In this document: positions 1-8,308 of the stretch, piece by piece
Numbering within the stretch: position 1 is the first letter of the stretch
How the letters are laid out: each line of letters begins with the position of its first letter
Assembly: GCA_946478965.1 (NCBI GenBank)
Contig: CAMLDQ010000028.1
Location: forward strand, 1 to 24,356
Reading direction: 5' to 3'
From: an uncultured Methylobacillus sp.
GTDB lineage: Bacteria; Pseudomonadota; Gammaproteobacteria; Burkholderiales; Methylophilaceae
DNA: 24,356 bases
The notes under the pieces: generated by a model
The model's input: only the letters and a program-made list of their open reading frames with translations
Databases searched by the model: none
What the model was told of the DNA's origin: nothing
Translations under genes and position numbers: made by a program

Positions 1-267
1 AGCGCGGGCGATATTCGTATCGCCGTATTCAATGTCGACGGACGGTATTACGCCGTCGAAGACCGATGCACGCACGAAGACAACGAACTTGCCAGCGGAC
101 AGCTGGAAGGCGCGGAAATTACCTGCCCGGCACATGGGGCGCGGTTTTCCGTGATGACCGGCGAGGTGCTGGGGCCGCCTGCCTATGAAAACCTGCGCAC
201 GTTCCCGGTGCGCGTGACCGGAGGCTGGGTGGAGGTGGATGGCGAGGCGGAATGGAGCGAGTTCTGA
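1..267 (+). CDS. Rieske-type [2Fe-2S] ferredoxin, 5' end missing
   Basis: The reading frame is open from base 1 and ends at TGA 265-267, giving 88 residues of a protein that starts before the window. Both Rieske cluster motifs are present: CTH (residues 23-25) and CPAH (residues 46-49), the C-x-H and C-x2-H pairs that bind one [2Fe-2S] cluster. The spacing and the short length fit the soluble ferredoxins of non-haem iron oxygenases (BphF/NirD-like) rather than the membrane Rieske protein of the bc1 complex. About 15-20 N-terminal residues are probably missing. Such small Rieske proteins pass electrons to an oxygenase or reductase, but the partner is not in the window. The gene converges on the nuoI-like gene with only 13 bases between the stops and no visible terminator. 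Confidence 0.85.
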   Translation, partial: SAGDIRIAVFNVDGRYYAVEDRCTHEDNELASGQLEGAEITCPAHGARFSVMTGEVLGPPAYENLRTFPVRVTGGWVEVDGEAEWSEF

Positions 268-280
268 GCCTTACGCCGGA

Positions 281-772
281 TCAGCGATACGCTGCATCCT
301 GAGTGCGGTCGGCGGCAATTTGCGCTTCGAACCGCTCACCCATTTGCAGCAGACCGGCCTTGCCTATCACCGCTTCCGAGCGGTCTTGCATGGCAAACTC
401 GAAATGGCGCGTCATGACGATGGCATCGGTCGGACAGGCCTCTTCGCAAAAGCCGCAATATATGCATTTGAACAGGTCGATGTCGTAGCGCGTGGTGCGA
501 CGGGTGCCGTCCGGCTGTTCTTCCGAATCGATGGTGATGCACATGGCTGGGCAGACGGCCTCGCACAGCTTACAGGCGATGCAGCGTTCGACGCCGTTGG
601 GATAGCGGCGCAAGGCATGCAGCCCGCGAAAGCGCGGACTGAGCGGAGTTTTCTCTTCCGGATAACGCACGGTGACTTTGCGCCGGAACAGGTATTTCCC
701 GGTCAGCAGCAGGCCGCGCAGCAATTCCGTCAGCAGCCAGGTCCTGAAATAGTCGCGCAAGGGACGATGCAT
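281..772 (-). CDS. nuoI: NADH-quinone oxidoreductase subunit I (NuoI-like), stand-alone
   Basis: A 163-residue protein, the usual NuoI length. NuoI is the peripheral-arm subunit of complex I that carries clusters N6a and N6b. Two ferredoxin motifs are intact: C64-x2-C67-x2-C70-x3-CP and C103-x2-C106-x2-C109-x3-CP. The family stretches [15 protein letters not shown] and [21 protein letters not shown] are clear. The start at 772 is preceded by a strong GGAGGG ribosome site; the frame stays open further upstream, but that part lies antisense to fae and resembles nothing. No other nuo gene is nearby, although NuoI is normally encoded between nuoH and nuoJ. The segment after the second motif (residues 117-145) looks divergent from the usual betaproteobacterial NuoI. 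It could be a second, specialised copy or a ferredoxin for another enzyme. Confidence 0.88.
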   Translation of the reverse strand: MHRPLRDYFRTWLLTELLRGLLLTGKYLFRRKVTVRYPEEKTPLSPRFRGLHALRRYPNGVERCIACKLCEAVCPAMCITIDSEEQPDGTRRTTRYDIDLFKCIYCGFCEEACPTDAIVMTRHFEFAMQDRSEAVIGKAGLLQMGERFEAQIAADRTQDAAYR

Positions 773-979
773 TTCTTCCCTCCAAAACCAATGGACACCA
801 CATGCCGCCGGTAAATTCCGCGGGACGAACTTAATCCATTGAAAATCATCCAATAGAAGTGGTTCCGGACAAGTCGTAGGGCGCGTTAATAAAACCAGTG
901 ATGCGCGAAGCAATGGTGGATGCGCCCGGTTTTTTTCAATGAAGCCCGCAAGGGCGGATACCAGAAAGGACGGAAAACC

Positions 980-1513
980 ATGGAAACCATGAAAATCAAC
1001 AAGGTGCTCATCGGCGAAGCGCTGGTGGGTGAAGGCAACGAAGTCGCGCATGTCGATCTCATCATCGGGCCGAGAGGGAGCGGAGCCGAAATCGCTTTCT
1101 GCAATACCCTGACCAATCAAAAACAGGGCGATAACGCCTTGCTTTCGGTGATCGCCCCCAACCTGATGACCAAGCCGCCGACCGTGATGTTCAACAAGGT
1201 CGATATCAAGAATGCCAAGCAGGCCGTGCAGATGTTCGGCCCGGCGCAGTGCGGCGTTGCGGCGGCAGTGACCGATAGTGTAAGGGAAGGTGTTATCCCG
1301 CTGGAGGAAGCGAACGACCTGTTCGTATGTGTCGGTGTATTTATCCACTGGGACGCCGAAGACAACGAAAAAATCCAGGATTGGAACTACGAGGCAACCA
1401 AGCTGGCGATCAAGCGTGCCATCAGTGGTTTGCCTACCCCTGCGGAAGTCATCATGCAGGAAACGGTCGTGCACCATCCGTTTGCAGCGCACGACTACAA
1501 GAAGGCGGCATAA
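980..1513 (+). CDS. fae: formaldehyde-activating enzyme (Fae family)
   Basis: 177 residues. Fae condenses formaldehyde with tetrahydromethanopterin to methylene-H4MPT in the cytoplasm, the entry step of the H4MPT-linked formaldehyde oxidation route. The sequence carries the family's strongest blocks: [20 protein letters not shown] with the conserved catalytic histidine at residue 24, [20 protein letters not shown], and [10 protein letters not shown] followed by [12 protein letters not shown]. Length matches true Fae (about 170 aa), with no fused Hps domain. The start at 980 follows an AGAAAGGA ribosome site at 963-970. An in-frame upstream start at 920 would add 20 residues with no family similarity. 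No other H4MPT-pathway gene (mch, mtdB, fhcABCD) is in the window, so whether the cofactor is made cannot be told; some Fae paralogues have other or unknown roles. Confidence 0.92.
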   Translation: METMKINKVLIGEALVGEGNEVAHVDLIIGPRGSGAEIAFCNTLTNQKQGDNALLSVIAPNLMTKPPTVMFNKVDIKNAKQAVQMFGPAQCGVAAAVTDSVREGVIPLEEANDLFVCVGVFIHWDAEDNEKIQDWNYEATKLAIKRAISGLPTPAEVIMQETVVHHPFAAHDYKKAA

Positions 1514-1605
1514 ACGCGCTATTTGGTGTCTGTTGTCAGCCGCAAGATTGAGACGTGCGTTATTGGTGTACGGGGTGATTACTACTCAACAATGGAGTCA
1601 ATAGA

Positions 1606-2064
1606 ATGACAGGTATCATCAACAGCAAACGTTTTCTGATCGCGGCCAGTCTGGCTTTGACGGCAATCGCCGCCCCGGCTTTTGCTGCCGACGTCGGCGT
1701 GTCCGTCAGTATCGGCGAGCCCGGCTTTTACGGGCGTATCGATATCGGCGATTTCCCGCGCCCGGTACTGGTGTATCCGGAACCTGTCGTCATCCATCGC
1801 CCTGTGGGCGTGGTGTACGAACCCATCTACTTGCATGTGCCTCCTGGCCAGGCAAAGCGGTGGCGCCATTACTGCGGTCGCTATGATGCATGTGGCCGTC
1901 CTGTTTATTTTGTGCAGGATCACTGGTACAACGATGTCTATGTGCCCAAATATCGGGAACGTCACGGTGGCGGACGCGACCGTGATCGTCATGGTGACGA
2001 TCATGGACGCGACTACGGCCATGGCGGACATGAGCACGGTCGCGGCGAGCACGGACGGGATTAG
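1606..2064 (+). CDS. secreted protein with His/Asp/Arg/Gly-rich tail, function unknown
   Basis: 152 residues. Residues 1-28 form a signal peptide: a lysine/arginine start, a hydrophobic core and an AFA-A cleavage site, so the protein is exported. The middle (30-112) is proline-, valine- and tyrosine-rich, with two cysteines at 90 and 96 that could form a disulfide or bind a ligand. The last 40 residues are a low-complexity tail of His, Asp, Arg and Gly, which could bind metal or acidic polymers. Similar exported proteins of unknown function are familiar from betaproteobacteria, but I know no assigned role. A GGAG ribosome site lies about ten bases before the ATG. The gene stands alone, 92 bases after fae, and is followed by a hairpin terminator. 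Confidence 0.8.
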   Translation: MTGIINSKRFLIAASLALTAIAAPAFAADVGVSVSIGEPGFYGRIDIGDFPRPVLVYPEPVVIHRPVGVVYEPIYLHVPPGQAKRWRHYCGRYDACGRPVYFVQDHWYNDVYVPKYRERHGGGRDRDRHGDDHGRDYGHGGHEHGRGEHGRD

Positions 2065-2112
2065 CAATATCGCCTGATGAAATGGCTAGCCCCTTGGGCT
2101 GGCAATAAACCA

Positions 2113-2164
2113 CGGGGAAGTTCGGGATGCGTAGTTACGCATGCGGCCTTCCCCGATTTGTTTT
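2113..2164 (+). terminator. rho-independent-like terminator after the secreted-protein gene
   Basis: An outer stem of CGGGGAAG (2113-2120) pairs with CTTCCCCG (2148-2155). Inside it lies a second near-perfect palindrome around GATGCGTAGTTACGCATG. The stem is followed by ATTTGTTTT. It sits 49 bases after the stop of the plus-strand gene and 13 bases before the stop of the convergent acylphosphatase gene. The T-rich side serves the plus strand. Confidence 0.75.
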
Positions 2165-2176
2165 GAGGTCTTCAGT

Positions 2177-2461
2177 CTAACCGGAGATCAGAATTTCAAA
2201 CGCACCGGCGTCCACTGCGGAAGCTTCAATATTGACCACCCGTTCGACCGTGGCATGGCTCGGCCCGTGTTGCGCCCATATGACGATTAGTTCGATATTG
2301 GTCTGCGTTCCGCAGACCAGTGCCTCCACACTGCCGTCTTGGCGATTGCGTACCCAGCCGGAAATATCGAGACGAACCGCTTCACGCCGCATGGCTTCGC
2401 GGAAGCCCACACCCTGCACCCGACCGTGAATGCGCAACAGCCTTGCCGTCAGGGTTTCCAT
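2177..2461 (-). CDS. acyP: acylphosphatase
   Basis: 94 residues, the standard acylphosphatase size. The enzyme hydrolyses carboxyl-phosphate bonds of acyl phosphates in the cytoplasm. The signature GRVQGVGFR (13-21) supplies the catalytic arginine R21, and the GWVRN block supplies the catalytic asparagine N39. The second signature (GSVEALVCG) follows at 43-51. The start at 2461 lies inside the end of gcvPB: the two genes overlap by 13 bases (GCATGGAAACCCTGA), so translation is probably coupled. A longer open frame upstream is antisense-like and unrelated. It is the last gene of the glycine cleavage cluster; the functional reason for this association is not evident, since acylphosphatases are found in many contexts. 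Confidence 0.92.
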   Translation of the reverse strand: METLTARLLRIHGRVQGVGFREAMRREAVRLDISGWVRNRQDGSVEALVCGTQTNIELIVIWAQHGPSHATVERVVNIEASAVDAGAFEILISG

Positions 2462-3891
2462 GCCATGTCGGGTTCCCGTGCCGCACGCACGTCGTCGAGT
2501 CGCTTTACGGGCAGGGTATGCGGGGCGGTTTTCAGCAATTCGGGCGAGCGGCGGGCTTCCTCCAGGATTTCGCGCATCGCGGCGACGAAGGCATCCAGGG
2601 TTTCTTTCGATTCGGTTTCCGTCGGCTCGATCAGCAGGCATTCCGGTACCAGCAAAGGAAAGTAAGCGGTAGGGGCGTGGAATCCCTTGTCCAGCAGTCG
2701 CTTGGCGACATCCATCGCGCTCACGCCAGTCTCCTCGCGCAATTTTATGAGAGTGAGCACAAACTCATGACTGGCGCGCCGGCCGGGGTAAGCCACTTCA
2801 AAGCCTGCGTCGCGGAGCTTCACCATCAGGTAATTCGCGTTCAGCGTCGCGAATTCGGCAACTCGCTGGAGGCCACTGCGGCCCAGCATGCGGGCATAGA
2901 CAAAGGCGCGCAGCAGCACGCCGGCATTACCCATGAAGGCGGACAGGCGGCCGATGGATTGCGGCCGCTCTTCAGCATGTACCCACCGATAGGCTTCTCC
3001 ATCCTGCGTGACGAACGGGATCGGGAGGAAGGGTTCCAGTCGTTTGCCGACCCCGATGGCGCCGGCACCCGGCCCGCCGCCGCCGTGTGGGGTAGAAAAG
3101 GTTTTGTGCAGGTTCATGTGGATGACGTCGAAACCCATGTCGCCCGGCTTGACCTTGCCCAGGATGGCATTCAGGTTGGCGCCGTCGTAGTAGAGCAGGC
3201 CGCCGGCACTGTGCACGATTTCAGCGATGCGTTCGATATTGCGCTCGAAAACGCCTAGTGTGGAAGGATTGGTCAGCATCAGCCCGGCCGTCTGCGGGCC
3301 ACAGGCGGCCAGCAGTGCGTCCAGGTCGACATCGCCGTTGCCCGTGGTGGAAATTTCCCGGATAGCATAGCCGCACATACGCGCGCTGGCCGGATTGGTG
3401 CCGTGCGCGGCATCCGGCACGATGATTTCCGTGCGTGCGATGTCTCCGCGTGCCGCATGGTAGGCATGGATCATCGCAATGCCAGCCAACTCGCCCTGTG
3501 CGCCGGCCATAGGCGCCAAACTGACGGCGGCCATGCCAGTGATATCGGCCAGCATGTCCTGCAATTCCCACAGGCAGGCGAGAAATCCCTGACCGGTCGC
3601 ATCCGGCGCCAGCGGATGCCGGCCGAGAAACCCCGGCAGCATGGCCAGCGCATTGGCAGCGCGCGGGTTGTATTTCATGGTACAGGAGCCGAGCGGATAG
3701 AATTGCGTGTCGATGGAAAAGTTCAGCTGGCTCAGGCGTGTGTAGTGGCGTACGGCATCCAGCTCCGAGACTTCCGGCAGCAGCGGTCTCGAACGGCGGC
3801 GCAGTGCGCTCGGAATGGCGAGCGTTTCCGCCATTTCCGTACGCTGCGCGGCATTAGCGCGTCCGGCGCGGGAATGCTCGAATATCAGCAT
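2449..3891 (-). CDS. gcvPB: glycine dehydrogenase (decarboxylating) subunit 2, P-protein C-terminal half
   Basis: 480 residues. With GcvPA it forms the split P-protein, which decarboxylates glycine and passes the aminomethyl group to lipoyl-GcvH. The pyridoxal phosphate lysine is K263 in [16 protein letters not shown], followed by the glycine-rich loop typical of the family. Other family blocks include [14 protein letters not shown] (64-77) and [16 protein letters not shown]. Length agrees with other GcvPB subunits. The start ATG at 3891 overlaps the gcvPA stop by seven bases (ATGCTGA nested in the end of gcvPA), so the two halves are probably translated together in equal amounts. A longer frame begins at 3969, but those 26 residues lie over gcvPA and are not family-like. 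Confidence 0.96.
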   Translation of the reverse strand: MLIFEHSRAGRANAAQRTEMAETLAIPSALRRRSRPLLPEVSELDAVRHYTRLSQLNFSIDTQFYPLGSCTMKYNPRAANALAMLPGFLGRHPLAPDATGQGFLACLWELQDMLADITGMAAVSLAPMAGAQGELAGIAMIHAYHAARGDIARTEIIVPDAAHGTNPASARMCGYAIREISTTGNGDVDLDALLAACGPQTAGLMLTNPSTLGVFERNIERIAEIVHSAGGLLYYDGANLNAILGKVKPGDMGFDVIHMNLHKTFSTPHGGGGPGAGAIGVGKRLEPFLPIPFVTQDGEAYRWVHAEERPQSIGRLSAFMGNAGVLLRAFVYARMLGRSGLQRVAEFATLNANYLMVKLRDAGFEVAYPGRRASHEFVLTLIKLREETGVSAMDVAKRLLDKGFHAPTAYFPLLVPECLLIEPTETESKETLDAFVAAMREILEEARRSPELLKTAPHTLPVKRLDDVRAAREPDMAWKP

Positions 3892-5252
3892 GGCATGCTT
3901 TTCAAGGTGTCTGCCAAGGCCACGCCATAGGCATCGATGTCCGTGGCGGTTTTGGTTTCGGTTGCGCACACCAGCAGTGAATGGCCTAGCGACGGATACC
4001 AGCTGGAAAGATTGCAGCCGCCGAGAATGCCGCGTTGGTGCAGGCCCTCCAACACCGGTGCGACCGGGCGTGGCAGGCGAATAACGGCCTCGTGGAATAA
4101 CGGCGCCTCAAACACCTGTTCCACCCCGGGAATGGTGCACAGCCGCTCCAGCAGCGCCTGCGTGTTCGTATGGCTTGCGGCGGCGGCCTGCTCCACGCCC
4201 TGTGCGCCCAGCAGGGCGAGGTGGATGGTGGCGGCAGTGACCATCAGTCCCTGGTTGGTACAGATATTGGAAGTGGCCTTGGCGCGGCGGATATGCTGCT
4301 CGCGGGCCTGCAACGTCAACGTGTAACCGGGATTGCCGTCGAGATCGACCGTGCGGCCGACGATGCGCCCCGGCATCTGCCTGACCAGCGCCTGCTTGCA
4401 ACACAGATAGCCAATATAGGGGCCGCCGTTGGCGAGCGGAATGCCGAAAGGCTGCGCATCGCCGCAGGCAATGTCGGCACCGCTTTGTCCCCATTCCCCC
4501 GCAGGTGCCAGCAGTGCCAGCGCCAGCGGATTGGACACGCCAATCGCCAGCGCGCCCTTTGCATGTGCCCAGTCGACCAGTGCATCCGGTTCTTCCAGGA
4601 CGCCGAAGAAATTGGGCTGATTGATCACCAGCGCGGCAAACGGTTTTTCGCCGGCCGCTTCCAAGGCATTCCGGTCGATGCGTCCGCTTGTCGGGTCGAA
4701 AGCGATCTCTACGATCTCGATACGTTGCGGCGCCAGCAGGGTACGCAGGGTCGCCCGATAGAGCGGATGCAGGCTGGCCGGCACCAGTACCCGGCCATTG
4801 CCACTCTTGTGTACCCGCTCCGCCATCAGCACCGCCTCGGCCAGCGCACTGGCGCCGTCGTAGAGGCTGGCATTGGACACATCCATGCCGGTGAGCGAGG
4901 CCATCATGGTTTGCCATTCGTACAGCAACTGCAGCGTGCCTTGGCTCGCTTCGGCCTGGTAGGGCGTGTAGGCGGAATAGAATTCGCCGCGGGTGGTTAT
5001 CTGCCACACGGCAGCCGGAATGTGGTGCTCATAGGCGCCCGCGCCGATGAAATTGAGATGACGGCGGTCCGAGTCGGCGCGTTCGGTCATCAGCCGGGTG
5101 ACCTGCATTTCATTGAGTCCCGCCGGGACACGATCCAGCGTACTGTTCAACAGGCTGCCGGGGATTTCGTCAAACAGCTCGACAATATCGGCAGCGCCGA
5201 TATCGGCCAGCATGTGCGCGATGTCGTCAGGCGTGTGCGGGATGAACGGCAT
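3885..5252 (-). CDS. gcvPA: glycine dehydrogenase (decarboxylating) subunit 1, P-protein N-terminal half
   Basis: 455 residues, close to the usual 440-450 for this subunit. The N-terminus ([19 protein letters not shown]) is the classical GcvPA start. Internal blocks such as [38 protein letters not shown] and [19 protein letters not shown] are strongly conserved in the family. It lacks the PLP lysine, which is supplied by GcvPB, as expected for the P2-type enzyme. It starts 12 bases after gcvH with little ribosome-site complementarity, so it probably depends on coupling to gcvH. The organism therefore uses the two-subunit P-protein rather than the single roughly 950-residue form common in gamma- and many betaproteobacteria. 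Confidence 0.96.
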   Translation of the reverse strand: MPFIPHTPDDIAHMLADIGAADIVELFDEIPGSLLNSTLDRVPAGLNEMQVTRLMTERADSDRRHLNFIGAGAYEHHIPAAVWQITTRGEFYSAYTPYQAEASQGTLQLLYEWQTMMASLTGMDVSNASLYDGASALAEAVLMAERVHKSGNGRVLVPASLHPLYRATLRTLLAPQRIEIVEIAFDPTSGRIDRNALEAAGEKPFAALVINQPNFFGVLEEPDALVDWAHAKGALAIGVSNPLALALLAPAGEWGQSGADIACGDAQPFGIPLANGGPYIGYLCCKQALVRQMPGRIVGRTVDLDGNPGYTLTLQAREQHIRRAKATSNICTNQGLMVTAATIHLALLGAQGVEQAAAASHTNTQALLERLCTIPGVEQVFEAPLFHEAVIRLPRPVAPVLEGLHQRGILGGCNLSSWYPSLGHSLLVCATETKTATDIDAYGVALADTLKSMPC

Positions 5253-5264
5253 CGCGAAAGAAGT

Positions 5265-5648
5265 CTATTCGCCGATTTCCTGTCGATAGCCGGCAGCGTC
5301 CAGCAGCGTGTCGAGGTCGGCGGGATTGTCCGGCCGGATTCTGAACAGCCAGGCGCCGTAGGCATCATTGTTCACGCGCTCCGGCATGTCGGCCACTTCC
5401 TGATTGATTGCAGTGACCGTGCCGGAAACCGGCGCATAGATGTCGGAAGCGGCCTTCACCGATTCGATGACGGCGATTTCCTTGCCGGCGGCGACACTTT
5501 TGCCGACTTCCGGCAACTCGATGAACACGAGGTCGCCGAGCAGATACTGGGCATGGTCGCTGATCCCGACGGATACGGTGCCGTCGGATTCGAGGCGGGA
5601 CCATTCATGGGTTTTCGCGTATTTGAGGTCGGCCGGAATCGTGGACAT
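5265..5648 (-). CDS. gcvH: glycine cleavage system H protein
   Basis: 127 residues, the standard length. GcvH shuttles the aminomethyl intermediate between P-, T- and L-proteins on a lipoyl arm. The lipoylated lysine is K65 in the motif [19 protein letters not shown]. The N-terminus ([10 protein letters not shown]) and the [12 protein letters not shown] block are diagnostic. The start at 5648 is preceded by a GGGAA ribosome site. It sits 58 bases after gcvT and 12 before gcvPA. The L-protein (dihydrolipoyl dehydrogenase) and lipoate synthesis genes are not in the window. Confidence 0.97.
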   Translation of the reverse strand: MSTIPADLKYAKTHEWSRLESDGTVSVGISDHAQYLLGDLVFIELPEVGKSVAAGKEIAVIESVKAASDIYAPVSGTVTAINQEVADMPERVNNDAYGAWLFRIRPDNPADLDTLLDAAGYRQEIGE

Positions 5649-5706
5649 GCTGAAAAATTCCCAAAAATTTGCAATGCGATGGGAGAACCCATCCTGGGCA
5701 TCAAGT

Positions 5707-6789
5707 TTAGACCAAAATGCGTCCGTTGCGAACAAACGGCGGTTTGACAACGCGGGCCGGATGCAATTTGCCGCGGATGTCGACCTCGACCTGGTCGCCG
5801 ATAGCGATATCGAGCGGCAGGCGCGCCAAACCGATGGAAACCTGCATGGTTGGCGAGAAGCTGCCGCTGGTGATGAGGCCTTCGCCGGCTGCCGTTTGCA
5901 CTTTCTGGTGGGCGCGCAATATGCCGCCGGCGTCGTCGAGTACCAGACCAAGTGCCTGCACGGTGCGAACCCTGGCAAGAAGGGCCGGTTTGCCGATGAA
6001 TGCGCGTTCGCCGCTGAAATCCACGGACCATTCCAGGCCTGCATCCAGCGGCGACACGTTTTTGTCCATGTCTTGCCCATACAAGGCCATGCCGGCTTCC
6101 AGCCTCAACGTGTCACGCGCGCCCAGCCCGCAAGGCTTGGCCCCCGCTTGTTGCAAGGCGTTCCATAGCCCTTCTGCATCTTCGATGGGGCAGGTGAGCT
6201 CGAACCCATCCTCGCCGGTATAGCCGGTCCGTGCCACGAACAATCTACCCTGCTGCACGGCAAAGAACGGTGCGATGGCGGCCGTATACGCCTCGATTCC
6301 GGGGATCGCGCGCCAGGTAGTCGTTCGACTGTTCGGTCCCTGAATGGCGATCATGGCCAGGTCGCGCCGCGGCTCTACCTGCAGGTGCCGGTAGGATGCC
6401 GCGCTCTGGGTGCGTATCCAGGCCACGTCCTTGTCTGCCGTCGCGGCATTGACGACGAGGCGATAATGCGTGTCGTCCAGATAATAGACGATCAGGTCGT
6501 CGAGAACGCCGCCGGAATCGTCGAGCATGCAGCTGTAGAGTGCCTTCCCCGCTTGGCGCAGTTTGGCGACGTTGTTGGCGAGCAGATATTGCAGAAAGGG
6601 TTGCGCATCTTGTCCGGCAACATCGATGGCCAGCATGTGGGAAATATCGAATAGGCCGCAGTCGCGCCGGACGGCATGATGTTCCTCGATCTGCGAACCG
6701 TAGTTGAGCGGCATCTCCCAGCCGCCAAAATCGACCATTCTGGCGTGCAGTGCGAGATGCGCAGGATGCAGGGCGGTGATTGCCGACAT
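5707..6789 (-). CDS. gcvT: glycine cleavage system T protein (aminomethyltransferase)
   Basis: 360 residues. GcvT releases ammonia from aminomethyl-GcvH and transfers the methylene group to tetrahydrofolate. Family marks are the N-terminal [19 protein letters not shown] (tetrahydrofolate region), GLFDISHM (45-52) and the [11 protein letters not shown] block near residue 215. Length is normal. It is first of the gcv genes. The 118 bases upstream separate it from the DUF1269-like gene, and no glycine riboswitch could be recognised there. No strong ribosome site precedes the ATG. The whole cluster lies on the same strand as the oxidase operon, so read-through is possible. Confidence 0.96.
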   Translation of the reverse strand: MSAITALHPAHLALHARMVDFGGWEMPLNYGSQIEEHHAVRRDCGLFDISHMLAIDVAGQDAQPFLQYLLANNVAKLRQAGKALYSCMLDDSGGVLDDLIVYYLDDTHYRLVVNAATADKDVAWIRTQSAASYRHLQVEPRRDLAMIAIQGPNSRTTTWRAIPGIEAYTAAIAPFFAVQQGRLFVARTGYTGEDGFELTCPIEDAEGLWNALQQAGAKPCGLGARDTLRLEAGMALYGQDMDKNVSPLDAGLEWSVDFSGERAFIGKPALLARVRTVQALGLVLDDAGGILRAHQKVQTAAGEGLITSGSFSPTMQVSIGLARLPLDIAIGDQVEVDIRGKLHPARVVKPPFVRNGRILV

Positions 6790-6907
6790 GGCTGTACTCT
6801 AAATGAGCTTTGCGGCACAGGCAATGCCGTAACCTGAACTGGATAGGTTTTGTGAATGCAAAGCGGCCCCGGCATGCCGGCCGGATTCAGAACATGTGGT
6901 CGACCTG

Positions 6908-7429
6908 TTAAGGAAAGATCGCGTGTTCGGTCGGCCAGGTGCCGTCGTAGACCGCCTCGGGATGCTTTTTGACCACCAGCCGGCGAATGTCGTCCACGCG
7001 GTGGAAGGGTACCAGGACCATCATCAGCACCTTGCCACGGTCCAGCTCGGCTTCAAACGGTTTCAGCCGATGATCCGGAATCGAACTTGCGACCATGCCT
7101 GTCCAGAGCCCGCCGGAAATCAGGCCGATCACGGTGCATATCGGTACGGCGATCCAGGGCACCGGATTGTCGAACGGCCAGGGTGGAATCCACACGGCCA
7201 ACAGCCCGGCGATGGAGCCGAGAATGGCGCCCAGCCCGGTGCCGATTTCCCAACCTTCGAGAAAGTCGGTGCGCTCCGTGATGCTCGCTTCCGGCAGGTC
7301 GCCCAAATCCGTTCCGGGCTTCGCAAGAAAATGAATATGGTCGGAGTTTACGCGCGCAAGCAGCATTTCATCCATCATTGCATGCGCATCCTCGACATCC
7401 GGCAACATGAAATAGAGTCTACGGTTCAT
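6908..7429 (-). CDS. DUF1269-like membrane protein
   Basis: 173 residues. Two hydrophobic segments lie at about 75-95 (a glycine-rich GLGAILGSIAGLLA helix) and 105-130, between a soluble N-terminal region that starts MNRRLYFMLPDVEDAH and a soluble C-terminal tail. This layout resembles the DUF1269 / general-stress membrane proteins, whose function is not established. The start at 7429 follows an AAGGAG ribosome site; the frame is open for 19 more codons, but these have no support. It lies 40 bases after ctaE on the same strand and is probably the last gene of the oxidase operon. The context hints at a membrane-stress or oxidase-linked role, but this is inference. Confidence 0.75.
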   Translation of the reverse strand: MNRRLYFMLPDVEDAHAMMDEMLLARVNSDHIHFLAKPGTDLGDLPEASITERTDFLEGWEIGTGLGAILGSIAGLLAVWIPPWPFDNPVPWIAVPICTVIGLISGGLWTGMVASSIPDHRLKPFEAELDRGKVLMMVLVPFHRVDDIRRLVVKKHPEAVYDGTWPTEHAIFP

Positions 7430-7469
7430 TATGGGCTCCTTGATATCAAAATGGCCTCGCTTTATGCGG

Positions 7470-8294
7470 TTATAGCCAGTAGACAAATACGAACAACATC
7501 AGCCAGACGACATCCACGAAATGCCAGTACCACGATACCGCTTCGAAGGCGAAGTGGCGTTCCGTGGAGAAATGCCCGGCCATGACGCGGCCGAGAATCA
7601 CTGTCAGCATGATGGCCCCCAGCATCACATGCGCGCCATGAAATCCGGTCAGCAGGTAGAACGTGGCGCCGTAGATGCCGGTCTTGATGGTGAAATCGGC
7701 TGACAGGTACTCATGCGCTTGCAGTCCAAGAAACAGCACGCCAAGCAGGACGGTTAGCAGCAGCCCAAGCTTGAGCTGGAAGCGGTTGTCGCGCTTGAGG
7801 CCCCAGTGCGCCCAGGTCACGGTAGCGCCGGAACTGAGCAGTATCAGTGTGTTGGCGGCCGGAATGCCCCAGGCGGCCATCGGCGAGAACACATCCTTGA
7901 TGCCGGGGCCGGCTGTCGGCCAGGTGGCGGCATAGCCCGGCCAGAGCAGTTGTGTCTGGCCCAGCCAGGGGACAGCCAGGTTGCGTGCGTAAAAAAGTGC
8001 GCCGAACAGCGCAGCAAAGAACATGACTTCGGAAAAGATGAACCAGCTCATGCCCCAGCGGAAGGAGGCATCGACCTGCCGGTTGAAGTGTCCGGCGACG
8101 CTTTCACGGATCACCGTGCCGAACCACCCGAACAGCATGCTGACCAGTATCAGCGCGCCTGCGCTCATGACGTAAGCCCCGGCATGGATTTGCTGCAGTA
8201 CCAGCACGAAGCCGCCCGCCAGCGTGAGCAGGGCGATAGAGCCGACAACAGGCCACCATGACGGCGTGGGCAGATAGTAGCGGGTGGTGTCCAT
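7470..8294 (-). CDS. ctaE: cytochrome c oxidase subunit III
   Basis: 274 residues with seven hydrophobic segments. Subunit III stabilises the haem-copper oxidase core and its proton uptake. The family features are the FIFSEVMFFAALFGALFYARN block containing the conserved glutamate E89, the central AANTLILLSSGATVTWAHW, and the C-terminal HFAFEAVSWYWHFVDVVWL. The start at 8294 follows a GGGGAGA ribosome site. The longer frame from 8369 overlaps the end of ctaD and is not family-like. The gene begins 14 bases after ctaD. The assembly gene ctaG, which usually lies between ctaD and ctaE in proteobacterial operons, is absent here. Confidence 0.97.
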   Translation of the reverse strand: MDTTRYYLPTPSWWPVVGSIALLTLAGGFVLVLQQIHAGAYVMSAGALILVSMLFGWFGTVIRESVAGHFNRQVDASFRWGMSWFIFSEVMFFAALFGALFYARNLAVPWLGQTQLLWPGYAATWPTAGPGIKDVFSPMAAWGIPAANTLILLSSGATVTWAHWGLKRDNRFQLKLGLLLTVLLGVLFLGLQAHEYLSADFTIKTGIYGATFYLLTGFHGAHVMLGAIMLTVILGRVMAGHFSTERHFAFEAVSWYWHFVDVVWLMLFVFVYWL

Positions 8295-8308
8295 AATGTG
8301 TTCTCCCC

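Noticed and set aside
773..1492. Long minus-strand extension of the nuoI frame to 403 residues
   Set aside because: The extra 240 residues lie antisense to fae and match no family. NuoI length and a GGAGGG ribosome site fix the start at 772.
4170..5747. 525-residue plus-strand frame opposite gcvPA/gcvH
   Set aside because: Antisense shadow of well-recognised gcv genes, with no domain or ribosome site.
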